A DNA stretch of 64,000 nt from Deltaproteobacteria bacterium (GCA_024233625.1 JACKPJ010000001.1:243945-307944), one strand, 5' to 3'; positions 35,301 through 42,770 are shown, counted from the first letter of the stretch. Notes: generated by a model not told the origin, from the letters alone. Program-made: numbers and translations.

Positions 35301-35610
35301 CAGGAGGCATGATGGTACATGGAATAATTCCAGCAATGAGGCAGCCCAAAAATGCTTCCACAAAATCAAGAGAAGCTGGATAAATCAAAATAACTTTGTC
35401 ATTTGGTCTTAAGCCTTCATTTTGAAGATGAACGGCGACTTTTTTTGCTCCCTCAACAATCTCCCTTAACTCTTTTTGAACAACTAGTTTTCCGTTTTTG
35501 TTGACAAAACGAAATTGACTTAAGCCCCCCCTCTTATCCAGTTGATCCTGAATCTTACTCGACAAGGATATGAATTTATAGAATGTGGAATTCACTTTTA
35601 AATAATACAA
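32383..35610 (-). CDS. fatty acyl-AMP ligase - acyl carrier protein - degenerate ketoreductase-like fusion
   Basis: Residues of about 10-600 are a FAAL-type adenylating domain (QYTSGSTSAPKGVRITHGN, VPHYHDFGL, GCYGLAEHV, KTGDLG, VVGRLKELIIVNGKNYYPTDIE). An ACP domain follows with the phosphopantetheine serine in DLGIDSIGLMEI near residue 638. The last 370 residues resemble a ketoreductase-like Rossmann module: SYFPNANTSAWMASCLAMEA aligns with the KR active-site helix but lacks the usual Tyr, so it may be structural. The enzyme should load a fatty acid on its own carrier and pass it to the overlapping type III PKS. The start is a TTG without a clear ribosome site, so the N-terminus is uncertain. 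CACA...TGTG dyads lie just upstream. Confidence 0.83.
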   Translation of the reverse strand: MYYLKVNSTFYKFISLSSKIQDQLDKRGGLSQFRFVNKNGKLVVQKELREIVEGAKKVAVHLQNEGLRPNDKVILIYPASLDFVEAFLGCLIAGIIPCTIMPPDPRGYDLSFLNHVLENSKAKRILTNKEYRKYQRWGMLNQLSKMKLKSKWPHIPWVITDTLKNDTSGFIFHEPDKNDLAFLQYTSGSTSAPKGVRITHGNLSHQLQFIRNNVKMTESSEIGMWVPHYHDFGLNVAILGALWGNGNITMTSPLFFLQRPELWIEILSQFKCTHTPSPNFGLDLAVKKTNKKNLGKYDLSHLEMIALGGEQINAETVDRFFNTFKECGLQASALSGCYGLAEHVAGVTNNGGSRIEVDPQQLHQKRMVVPPLGKDAKTLIGCGPVMGDIRVKIADSETHQILGEGQVGEIFVDSPSKADGFEGEEHSESVFQNRLVPDDGYRYLKTGDLGTIVNGHLYVVGRLKELIIVNGKNYYPTDIEDAARYANPHIRPGGIAAFAAANEASETIVLFVELKHKLDELGLSNVARDIRHEINASVPGATIHSIILGTRGLVPKTSSGKVQRMKCQKMYNEGIEKHSAFMTIDTGLVLSENQKSESVNISTDHNFSVFLNIIESVLGHPLSRSSLKNSPSDLGIDSIGLMEIVERVEEETGVNIDSSLIGQSKSLIDLAKNLGIIEQNQNSSNTTLFTRKIELASVQNFNVKSVGKIEFVNIDSREFEDNIDTQFLMNNDNLQTTLLVVKCSKASAIDLIESCRQKMVNKLRGNLYVYLLDSETKSPSELSLNQSALIGFFQGFAEENKKLRLYIRTGNHVSQIMSDKFWSNLNYLSLFENDSYVSILEAESFEKSSEESWGGNAVFWGSDGELLRSSILNLVNDFGVESLYLPAIEYSTKSHKLFKELESADVKIRYDRKAIKTDKKTWLVGIAQNSRKCPALRQTKNRIKNIMADGPGLIDQIYYWINSHKTSDYQAIIFCDKVSYFPNANTSAWMASCLAMEAKVNRLSLDGVNIKMISLGPREGIDSPRLLRDLNKKWKINFMSSEVSREDFKHIVDSLHPINYLFSTRLKRLELFHED

Positions 35611-35716
35611 GCAATAGATTCAGTACACAATAGTGTGATCCTAGTTAGGATTAAAATTCTTGAATTGAGCCAACATTGACATGAATAAAAGAGAGGTGAA
35701 AAAAACTTGGCATTTT

Positions 35717-38362
35717 TTAGCGACGCGCAGGACCAATAACTTTCGGAGCAATTCTCGCAATCACAAGCTGATGAGATGATGCTGCTAAGTCGCGATACCG
35801 AGAGCCCGGAGTGCTAACTTGTTTACGAGCATCCAGAATAAGAGGAACAATGTATTCTAAATAATAGTCTCTTGCAAGAGGTGTCGAGTCTTCAGCATTC
35901 CTATAGATAATTTTCGGCGTGCTCGTATTCTCATCCATATCGGCAAAGGCCTTCACGATGTCCTTTTTAGCTGCGTCTAATGCTGTGGTGTCCTTCGGAT
36001 TTCCCACTCTCATCAGTGCGCAATATGAGAAAATTTCTTCAGGATCGTGAGATTTTTCCATCAACTTGTACAGTTTACGCATTTTCAGGTAATCATAGAA
36101 ATCATCCATGGCAAACGTAAGCTGTTCAGGAAAAATTGCTAAAACGTGATCGCGAAGGGCTTCCGGCAAGTCTCTTGCCAGCATGTTTCTAAACGCAGCA
36201 TAATCAAACAAAACATCGTTTGATGAGAGTTTCTCACTGCTTTCGAGCAGCCAAGCCAGCCTTTCATAAAGAGTTTCATGGTCTCCCCTATACAATAGCG
36301 CATTCATCTCTTCTACATAGTGATCTTGATAACGTGAGGCAAAACTACGTAGAAAGCCATTAATCCTTTTACAAGTCACTCTTACGGCTGCTCTGCTTGC
36401 AAAAGCGCTTCTTTCATTTTCGGGAAGCAGCAACAATAAAGAGCTTAGCCTACGGCGAGCCTTAATCAAACTATCTCGCTTAGCATTAAGTAAGCTTTCT
36501 TCAAACTGTCCCCAGAAGTTTCCTGGTCCGTTATTAAAAATCATATCTTTAATCTCTTCTTGTTTAAAACGACCCCGAGGAGATAGTCGATTGATTAGTG
36601 CCTCATAGTCCTGATCCTCTTCAAACTGGTTAATAGCGCGATTCAATTCCACCAAGATCGCAAAATCTTTCAAGAGTCTACGATCGTCCTCAGCAATAAA
36701 TAAATTTGTTGGTGCTTCACTATATATAAGACTCATTTCGAGACCGATTTCATCCTCAGAGAGCAATCTGAAGAGCTTAGCATGTCTATGCTGGGGGCTT
36801 ATGTCTTGCCCTTCCATTTCTAAATCGGCATCTACCCAGATGATAAGATTGGCAAGACTGGGCTTACGCTTATAGTCTTGGAGTGCTCGACCTCTTCGCG
36901 CCAGTCGCTGCAGCAGAAGATCGGAATTTTTTAGATGCATTGCGGCGATCTCAGGTTCAATAGCAAATTCTCTAATTGCTGCTGCCAGTTCCCTTTGAAA
37001 AGTATCAAGCTCGAGCCTTCCATCGATCAAATTCTCGAGTACGACTTGTCTTCCTGTGAGGTGTATCACTTCATAAATTTGGTCATTGCTCAGCGGATTT
37101 TCTGTCGTCTGACTTAAAACTTCGCGCAGGGAAACTATTTTTTCATGTATAACCTGAAGATGCCTGTAAGGTATATGAGGCCACTCGTCTGCAAGATAAC
37201 TATCTGCTCCTTTTGGTGTTACAACGCAGTCAATAATGAGTTGAGCGAGAGGCTTGTGATGGAGCTCCACATAGAAAAGCATGCACTCTCCTAAATATTT
37301 ATACGAATTTTTATATGCTTTTAAGTTTATTGCAAAGATTCTTTTCTGCAAGGCTTGTATAAGCTCTGCCTCAGGTATATTCCTTACCCACTCCAGCCCA
37401 TCAGGAAGAGAATGAGCACCTGGCAGCAATTGGCGATAGAAGTTTGGATCTGAGACATCAGACCTGTCTTTGTAACCTTCGAGTAAGCCTACTAGGAGTT
37501 CGACTCGAGTGGGAGAATACCTTTCTTCTCCGCTTTGGAGAAGTACTGCGAGATAGGGCAGGGCCTCAGGGTGGCCGGCAAGGAAAAGTTTTCCTGTTTT
37601 GTTCTGCCTAAACTCTTGTAGTATTTTTGCTACACTTCCAATCTCTTCAGCATTAAAAATCAAGCCTTGTCCTACAGCAAAATTCGAGATCTCGTGAATA
37701 AGCGCTATCGGGGAAAGGGGGGGCTCCCCGAAAACATACTCTGGCCAATCCTTGCCAAAGATGCCTCGTAAAATTCTGGCGGCTTTCTCGCGTAAATCCG
37801 TGCGTTCGGAAGCTCTATTGGCTGGGATAGGACTCGTTTGGACGTCATTCAAATGCGTTCGAATTTCTTCAATAGCAGCTTCTGCAGAAGGAGGAAGAAC
37901 TAAAACGGCAGCTTGCTTCTTGCCGCGGAATAATGAGGCGATTCCTGCTGCCACTCCTCCAATGAAGGAAAACGCGCCTGCCACAATTGATTGCACTCCA
38001 TATTCAGCGCTCTCATCTTCTCGTTGCACCTGTGCTGGCACATCGACCTGAGTTGGTAACGGTGAGTGCTCTGTGGTCCAGAACTCAGAATATACTGAAG
38101 AAAAAGAGGATTGCACGCCTTTTACCAAAGCAACAAGTTCTTGCACTGGGGATATCTTATACTCATCACTTGTCGTTTGTGGAGATTTGAGCGCTGCATT
38201 GGCTACTGGGTTATGAACATCATCTGCAATGGGGCGAGGAGGACGTGCAGTGTCTTCTAAAGTAGACTGAGTTTCGGCTCGCCAGGCTTTACGTAAAGCA
38301 TCAACACAAGCATCGACTGTAGAATGAACTCGGGTAGAATTAGTAGAATGTGTACGAGGCAT
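35717..38362 (-). CDS. large, mostly helical protein of unknown function
   Basis: GGGGAGGAAT directly precedes the chosen ATG, so translation is likely; an upstream ATG 16 codons earlier is less well placed. The 881-residue product has a polar Ser/Thr-rich start and one hydrophobic glycine-rich segment near residues 125-150 (VAGAFSFIGGVAAGIASLFRG). It then has about 700 residues of charged helices of repeat-like character (LLERLARRGRAL-type). No catalytic motif is evident. The helical solenoid look and lone hydrophobic hairpin would suit a secreted effector or scaffold, but this is speculative. It ends without an obvious terminator before the FAAL gene. Confidence 0.55.
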   Translation of the reverse strand: MPRTHSTNSTRVHSTVDACVDALRKAWRAETQSTLEDTARPPRPIADDVHNPVANAALKSPQTTSDEYKISPVQELVALVKGVQSSFSSVYSEFWTTEHSPLPTQVDVPAQVQREDESAEYGVQSIVAGAFSFIGGVAAGIASLFRGKKQAAVLVLPPSAEAAIEEIRTHLNDVQTSPIPANRASERTDLREKAARILRGIFGKDWPEYVFGEPPLSPIALIHEISNFAVGQGLIFNAEEIGSVAKILQEFRQNKTGKLFLAGHPEALPYLAVLLQSGEERYSPTRVELLVGLLEGYKDRSDVSDPNFYRQLLPGAHSLPDGLEWVRNIPEAELIQALQKRIFAINLKAYKNSYKYLGECMLFYVELHHKPLAQLIIDCVVTPKGADSYLADEWPHIPYRHLQVIHEKIVSLREVLSQTTENPLSNDQIYEVIHLTGRQVVLENLIDGRLELDTFQRELAAAIREFAIEPEIAAMHLKNSDLLLQRLARRGRALQDYKRKPSLANLIIWVDADLEMEGQDISPQHRHAKLFRLLSEDEIGLEMSLIYSEAPTNLFIAEDDRRLLKDFAILVELNRAINQFEEDQDYEALINRLSPRGRFKQEEIKDMIFNNGPGNFWGQFEESLLNAKRDSLIKARRRLSSLLLLLPENERSAFASRAAVRVTCKRINGFLRSFASRYQDHYVEEMNALLYRGDHETLYERLAWLLESSEKLSSNDVLFDYAAFRNMLARDLPEALRDHVLAIFPEQLTFAMDDFYDYLKMRKLYKLMEKSHDPEEIFSYCALMRVGNPKDTTALDAAKKDIVKAFADMDENTSTPKIIYRNAEDSTPLARDYYLEYIVPLILDARKQVSTPGSRYRDLAASSHQLVIARIAPKVIGPARR

Positions 38363-38465
38363 ATTCCTCCCCTTGCTTTTTAAAAAAGAGCGACTTCGAG
38401 CCCTGTGCATGTGCTATAGCTTTTTTCTCAAAGAGTCAACACCATGTCTTGAATTAATAGTTACT

Positions 38466-38477
38466 TTACTCCGTCTA
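38466..38477 (-). repeat. REP family 1 core bordering duplicated segment A
   Basis: TTACTCCGTCTA, with the last T replaced. The same variant is at 41108, at the matching place in the duplicated segment. Confidence 0.55.
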
Positions 38478-38514
38478 AAGCTTAATTTTCTCCAAAAATT
38501 TTCAAAAGACAAAA

Positions 38515-38949
38515 TTACGAATTGGGTTTGGGTGTTTCCTTAACTTTAATTTTATAAGGCTTAAATTCTACCGGATTGACCTTGACTGAGACCTCTTTTC
38601 CATCACTATCTTTTGCTGTGGCCTTAACTACTTCGACAATTAAGTCATCTGAGCATACATTCTCGCCTTCAATCCCTACCCAATCGACTTTTCTTCCCTC
38701 ATAGTACTGAAACCGTTTGACTTCTAAAATGCCTGACTGAAGTTTTTTGCCATCAGCATCCAAGAGATTAACATCAATCTTCAAATCTTTAACATTCTCG
38801 CCTTCTGATGTAATCTCAAACCCTATACTGAAAGCTCCCTGACCGACATAATTATTGTCATGATTACGAATGCCAATCGCATAAACCGACAAGGCAAATG
38901 CTGAACAAAGTAGGACTAAAAGAAAACAAGTGGGAAACAACTTCTTCAT
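38515..38949 (-). CDS. small exported IrmA-like protein, copy A
   Basis: A signal peptide (MKKLFPTCFLLVLLCSAFALSVYA) leads a beta-sandwich-like domain: IGFEITSEGENVKDLKIDV, LLDADGKKLQSGILEV, then VCSDDLIVEVVKATAKDSDGKEV. The order of these strands resembles IrmA, a small secreted fibronectin III-like E. coli protein; I consider that likeness moderate. ATG with GGGAG upstream is preferred over an earlier TTG. A second copy lies at 41157-41591 with about 70% similarity, and the shared segment extends through the upstream DNA and REP pair. Confidence 0.6.
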   Translation of the reverse strand: MKKLFPTCFLLVLLCSAFALSVYAIGIRNHDNNYVGQGAFSIGFEITSEGENVKDLKIDVNLLDADGKKLQSGILEVKRFQYYEGRKVDWVGIEGENVCSDDLIVEVVKATAKDSDGKEVSVKVNPVEFKPYKIKVKETPKPNS

Positions 38950-39058
38950 ATAATTAATAACTCCCAAAATTTTTTTATATTAACTGATGCTAACATGCTT
39001 ATTTTCCACTTTCATAACTATAAGTAAAAAGCAAGTTTACACAGCTTAGACAAAAATC

Positions 39059-39160
39059 AAGACGGAGTAAAAAGACTATTTCTCAAGACTTCATGATTTT
39101 AACAGTAAATTCAGACAGTTAGTTTACTCCGTCTTATACAAATTTCTTTAACTCCGTCTT
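39059..39160. repeat. REP family 1 long inverted pair (77 bp) plus an extra core
   Basis: AAGACGGAGTAA (39059-39070) and TTACTCCGTCTT (39124-39135) bound inner sequence that recurs in the copies at 40756, 41711, 42673 and 43674 (shared GACTATTT, CAAGACTTCATGATTTTAAC, GTAAATTCA). A further core stands at 39148-39160. Confidence 0.8.
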
Positions 39161-39190
39161 AAAACTAGTAAAACTAGAACTAGTGCTTTT

Positions 39191-39349
39191 GTGTTGGTCA
39201 AAACTTACAAACCTGATAGTTTTGGCCGAACCTTGATTGACCTACGCTATCATCCGGTACTCGTGAAGGCGAATGAGATTTATGAAAAGGGTTATTTTTT
39301 GAATCAACAATTATTGGATTTGAGATTGGCGCGCTTAGCACCGTTTTGA
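39191..39349 (+). pseudogene. 3' remnant of a thermonuclease (SNase-like) gene
   Basis: Translated in frame, this stretch reads VKTYKPDSFGRTLID...GYFLNQQLLDLRLARLAPF and then a stop, which aligns without gaps to the last about 50 residues of the intact nuclease at 43766-44635 (IKTYKTDAFGRYVAD...GFYLNQQLLDFGLAKLAVY). The N-terminal 240 residues are gone; REP cores occupy the place where they would continue. The end overlaps the ribosome site of the next gene. Confidence 0.8.
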
Positions 39350-39363
39350 GGAGGAGATATTTT

Positions 39364-40626
39364 ATGATGAAAAAAATACGTGCATACTTTACTGTTTTCT
39401 TTCTTGTTGCGTTTGAGTTTTTGTTTATAGTTTATTTGATTGAAAAATTTTCTGAAAAAATTGCTGTTTTTATAAATTTTTTGGAATCTAGTCCTTATTT
39501 GGCAATTGCTTTTACAGTTTTTATATTTGCTGGTTCTATATTTCTTCTACGAAAATTGTATCAAAAAATGAAGCTGCAAAACATAAGGAATCAGCCGTCT
39601 TATGTTTTCTTTATGCACCGTAGTTTACTGTTTTTGTTCCCGCTTTTAGCATGTGGATATCATAATCCAGAACGTAATACAGAGACCTTTGTTATTTTTG
39701 CAATACTGACTGTCGTGTATGTGTTTTTTAGTTTTGTTTTTAAGCTGGTCTTCATTACAAAGGCAGAGCACGGTTCTCTTTTTTCAAAAAATAACTATAG
39801 GTTTGCATCAGGTGCGCAGGGGATTGCAGGTGATGCTTTAGGTTTTTACAAGTCAGCTCAAAGTTTTGCGGAAGCGATGCTTGAAAGTTCAATTGAAAAA
39901 AAGAATGATTATCTTGCTGTAAAAGCTTTGTACGGAGGCTTGGGGATTGAAAAATCTTCCTTTGCTCGTATGATTGTTGAATCAGTTCAGAAAAAAATAG
40001 GACCTGAGCAATTTTTGTACACCTATATTTCTCTCACTGAAACCAATGAAGCGCAGGATTTTTCGCGGCTCTTTTCGGAGCGTTGGATGGAAACCCTTGC
40101 TGAGCGCTATCCTATTATAAATATTCAAAAATACAGTCCCGTTCTGAAAGAAATTTTTCATGAAACAAAATCAAATATTGTTTCGGCTTTCGTATCCCTT
40201 TTGTCAAAATATAGCTTTACCCATCGTAAGACTAGAGCGCAGGTATGGGATGAATATCTCTCACAAGTTGGGGAACCTGGTGCTAAGAACCCACGCTATG
40301 TTTCCGAGAAAGTTGCTTCCATGTTTGCATTCATCCCAGAAATTCATGAAAAATTATGGTTGATTGTTATCGATGAAATAGAACGAGGCCAGATTGACGA
40401 AATTCATCGTGTGGTTGAGGCTATTGAACGCTTTAAAAATGAAGGACGTACAGGTCTCCCTGTTAGAATAGTTTTTTTGCTTTGTATTTCTCATGATGAC
40501 CTTAAAGAGTTGCTTGCTCACTATAAAGAGACTGATCCCCGAGCGTTTCAATTGTACAAGTTCTTCTTTGAAGATCCGAAAAATTTAACAGAAGTTTTTT
40601 TGGGCTCCGCCTGTGGAAAAGCCTAA
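39364..40626 (+). CDS. membrane-anchored KAP-like P-loop NTPase, degenerate Walker A
   Basis: Four hydrophobic segments lie in the first 140 residues (about 6-24, 38-58, 84-97, 103-125). A P-loop-like ALYGGLGIEKSSFARMI follows, near residue 185. KAP NTPases usually have G-x-x-G-x-G-K-S here; the second last Gly is Glu. Walker B-like LWLIVIDEIERG and a sensor strand VRIVFLLCIS come later. The family is often plasmid- or defence-linked and usually longer than 420 aa, so this may be a truncated copy. AGGAGGAGAT precedes the ATG and lies in the stop region of the nuclease remnant. It stands between two REP-bordered duplicated segments. Confidence 0.55.
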   Translation: MMKKIRAYFTVFFLVAFEFLFIVYLIEKFSEKIAVFINFLESSPYLAIAFTVFIFAGSIFLLRKLYQKMKLQNIRNQPSYVFFMHRSLLFLFPLLACGYHNPERNTETFVIFAILTVVYVFFSFVFKLVFITKAEHGSLFSKNNYRFASGAQGIAGDALGFYKSAQSFAEAMLESSIEKKNDYLAVKALYGGLGIEKSSFARMIVESVQKKIGPEQFLYTYISLTETNEAQDFSRLFSERWMETLAERYPIINIQKYSPVLKEIFHETKSNIVSAFVSLLSKYSFTHRKTRAQVWDEYLSQVGEPGAKNPRYVSEKVASMFAFIPEIHEKLWLIVIDEIERGQIDEIHRVVEAIERFKNEGRTGLPVRIVFLLCISHDDLKELLAHYKETDPRAFQLYKFFFEDPKNLTEVFLGSACGKA

Positions 40627-40674
40627 AATTTCTTTAGTAGATCGTCTCACATCTCTGGATCCCGGATAATGTCT

Positions 40675-40695
40675 GCGTCATTTCCGGTATGACGC
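40675..40695 (+). terminator. hairpin GCGTCAT-ATGACGC after the KAP-like gene
   Basis: The 7-bp stem with loop TTCCGGT is followed by GTGCGAGTGTTTTTG. The surrounding GGATCCCGG...CCGGTATGACG resembles dispersed palindromes common in other proteobacteria, so it may also be a repeat remnant brought in with the gene. Confidence 0.4.
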
Positions 40696-40755
40696 GTGCG
40701 AGTGTTTTTGTAGTTTTTATTTTGAGTTTGAATGTTCTATATTCAAAAAAAATTC

Positions 40756-40832
40756 AAGACGGAGTAAAAAAACTATTTCTCAAGACTTTATGATTTTAAC
40801 AGTAAATTCAGACAGTTAGTTTACTCCGTCTT
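40756..40832. repeat. REP family 1 long inverted pair, 77 bp
   Basis: Same ends and inner sequence as the copy at 39059. Its right arm lies inside the 3' end of the small exported protein gene on the minus strand. Confidence 0.8.
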
Positions 40833-41053
40833 GAAGTGTTTTTCCATTTTATCGACTTTATTTGATCTACTTTTTCCCAAATGCTGGCATCAGGAGTTGT
40901 AATAAAAAGGATAAGCAATTCTTCAAGTGGGCTAATATGTTTCTGTAAAATTTGTTTTTGCTTAGCGTGAACTTGTGTATTTCCCTGAGCTATAAACAAG
41001 AGGGTAAATAAAAAGATAAATGATAGAGCAAAATTTTTTTTCCACTGAATCAT
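40808..41053 (-). CDS. small exported protein whose C-terminus is encoded by a REP element
   Basis: The 81-residue product has a signal peptide (residues of about 8-30: FALSFIFLFTLLFIAQGNTQVHA) and a short helical mature part (LEELLILFITTPDASIWEKVDQIK). The final about eight codons are read through the REP arm, so the original stop has been lost. The family is unknown. GGGAC before the ATG is a weak ribosome site. It may be a decaying gene. Confidence 0.45.
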   Translation of the reverse strand: MIQWKKNFALSFIFLFTLLFIAQGNTQVHAKQKQILQKHISPLEELLILFITTPDASIWEKVDQIKSIKWKNTSRRSKLTV

Positions 41054-41107
41054 AAGCAAAGTCCCATATGTATTTAATTATTTATTTTTTAATAAGCGAA
41101 GACTCTT

Positions 41108-41119
41108 TTACTCCGTCTA
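41108..41119 (-). repeat. REP family 1 core bordering duplicated segment B
   Basis: TTACTCCGTCTA, the same variant as at 38466. Confidence 0.55.
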
Positions 41120-41156
41120 AACCTTAATTTTTTCCAAAAATCTCCAAAAAACAAAA

Positions 41157-41591
41157 TTACGAATTGGGTTTGGGTGTCTCCTTTACTTTAATTTTGCAAG
41201 GGTTAAAATCTTGCGGATTGACTTTGAGAAGGACCTCTTTTCCTTCACTATCTTTTGCTGTGGCCTTAACTACTTCGACAATTAAGTCTTTTAAACACTT
41301 GTTTTTGATCTCGAGCTTTGCATTACCTGTTCTCATAACACCATGATCATCCAGTTGCTTCACTTTTAAAATGCCTGACTGAAGTTTTTTGCCATCAGCA
41401 TCCAAGAGATTAACATCAATCTTCAAATCTTTAACATTCTCTCCTTCCGACCAAATCTCAAACCCTACAACGCAAACTCCCTGATCAGAATAATGAGTGT
41501 CATAATTACGAATGCCAATCGCATGAACAGAAATGGCAAATGCTGAACAAAGTAGGACTGAAAGAAAACAAGTGGAAAATAATTGCTTCAT
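41157..41591 (-). CDS. small exported IrmA-like protein, copy B
   Basis: This is the paralogue of the gene at 38515-38949. The signal peptide, the central LLDADGKKLQSGIL and the C-terminal KVKETPKPNS are the same. The stretch after residue 75 differs most (QLDDHGVMRTGNAKLEIKNKCLK versus RFQYYEGRKVDW...). That pattern, conserved ends with a variable middle, suggests diversifying change in an exposed loop. It is preceded by the same duplicated leader and REP pair. Function is unknown; IrmA resemblance is moderate. Confidence 0.6.
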   Translation of the reverse strand: MKQLFSTCFLSVLLCSAFAISVHAIGIRNYDTHYSDQGVCVVGFEIWSEGENVKDLKIDVNLLDADGKKLQSGILKVKQLDDHGVMRTGNAKLEIKNKCLKDLIVEVVKATAKDSEGKEVLLKVNPQDFNPCKIKVKETPKPNS

Positions 41592-41710
41592 ACAATTAAT
41601 AACTCCCAAAATTTTTTTATATTAACTGATGCTAACATGCTTATTTTCCACTTTCATAACTATAAGTAAAAAGCAAGTTTACACAGCTTAGACAAAAATC
41701 AACAAAAATC

Positions 41711-41787
41711 AAGACGGAGTAAAAAGACTATTTTTCAAGACTTCATGATTTTAACAGTAAATTCATATAGTTATTTTACTCCGTCTT
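41711..41787. repeat. REP family 1 long inverted pair, 77 bp
   Basis: Sits upstream of IrmA-like copy B as the 39059 pair does for copy A. It is followed by two short tandem GGAGTTTTAAAG units at about 41797-41826. Confidence 0.8.
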
Positions 41788-41872
41788 GAAGAGTTTTAAA
41801 GGAGTTTTAAAGTAAAGGAGTTTTAAAGAATTAGTTTATTTCCTTTTGAATTTTGTTTTTCTCAAGATTTTC

Positions 41873-42304
41873 TTATGCAAATGAGTCCAAAACAGGTAAC
41901 CCCAGTTCAGCCGCCGCTTGTTTTTGATCTTTATCAAGAGATACAAAAGCTTTTAGATTTCGGTGACGAAAAAACCATCGTGCTGAACGCAGATGAACCA
42001 GATCATTCGATCGAGGAATCTTAACTGCGGGAAACTCTCCACTTAAGCACAGTCCAAGATTGATTTCCTGAGATAAAAAAAGCTCAACATCTTGTTTCAC
42101 TTGAGTATAGGCCGATTGATAGTCCTCAGCACTGAGTAGCTTTTGACGAGTCATATGAACCAGGTTGCGTTCTGTTTCAATCCACAATAATGCACTACAA
42201 CATAAAGCTTTATCCCGAAGCCAATGACTTAATTCTGAAGCAGATTCCTCTCCCAATAAAATACACAGATATGCTGAAGTGTCTAAAAAGACTAAATCAG
42301 CCAT
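41873..42304 (-). CDS. PIN-domain toxin (VapC-like ribonuclease)
   Basis: The PIN fold is shown by FLDTSAYL near residue 8 with the first acidic residue, IETERN in the middle, and FVSLDKDQKQAAAELGLPVLD at the end with the late Asp. VapC toxins cut tRNA or rRNA and are held inactive by their antitoxin. At 143 aa it is normal. The ATG lies 8 nt inside the end of the Phd-like antitoxin gene and GAGGA precedes it, so the pair is co-translated. The substrate is not evident. Confidence 0.83.
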   Translation of the reverse strand: MADLVFLDTSAYLCILLGEESASELSHWLRDKALCCSALLWIETERNLVHMTRQKLLSAEDYQSAYTQVKQDVELFLSQEINLGLCLSGEFPAVKIPRSNDLVHLRSARWFFRHRNLKAFVSLDKDQKQAAAELGLPVLDSFA

Positions 42305-42539
42305 CACCACGATCCTCAGATAAAACGCTTAAATAGTGCCCTTTCGTTGCTCGTTTTAGGCGAGTTTTTAGGCTTGTTTTTCCAAAACGCTTACCACAGT
42401 GCAAACCAGACTCTGCAATTTGTGTCAGTTGTAAATAAGGCCGATTATACTTAGTGATTTGAATGGCTTCTCCCTGCTCAACAAGCTTTGCCCAATAAGC
42501 GAAGTTTTTTTTAATTTCATTAATTGATATCTTTTCCAT
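42297..42539 (-). CDS. Phd/YefM-family antitoxin
   Basis: The N-terminal part ISINEIKKNFAYWAKLVEQGEAIQITKYNRPYLQLT has the Phd/YefM DNA-binding fold. The C-terminal half, rich in Lys and Arg (KRFGKTSLKTRLKRATKG), would wrap the toxin. It is expected to neutralise the PIN protein and repress the operon. It is 80 aa and overlaps the toxin gene by 8 nt. Confidence 0.83.
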   Translation of the reverse strand: MEKISINEIKKNFAYWAKLVEQGEAIQITKYNRPYLQLTQIAESGLHCGKRFGKTSLKTRLKRATKGHYLSVLSEDRGDG

Positions 42540-42672
42540 TCGTAAAAAGTACTACATTAAATATTAAATTTCAATACTTTAAATTGCTTTTAAATTCTAA
42601 ACTTAAAAAGCTTCGTACAACTAAAATAGCAGCTCTTTAAAGATTAAAAAACTAATGAGAACTAAAAAAATA

Positions 42673-42747
42673 AAGACGGATCACAATTTTTTTTTCAAGA
42701 CTTCATAATTTTAATAGTCAATTCATCTAGTTATTTTACTCCGTCTT
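42673..42747. repeat. REP family 1 long pair with a degenerate left arm
   Basis: The left end reads AAGACGGATCAC; the right end TTACTCCGTCTT is perfect and the middle matches the other long copies. It lies between the antitoxin leader and the 3' end of the next gene. Confidence 0.7.
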
Positions 42748-42770
42748 GCTGTTTTCTTTGATACATAAAA

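Larger units (their letters stand above)
38950..39363. other. gap holding a duplicated leader, a REP pair and a nuclease remnant
   Basis: About 110 bp upstream of the IrmA-like gene is nearly identical to 41592-41710. Then a REP inverted pair and a third core precede the decayed nuclease gene described separately. Confidence 0.6.
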
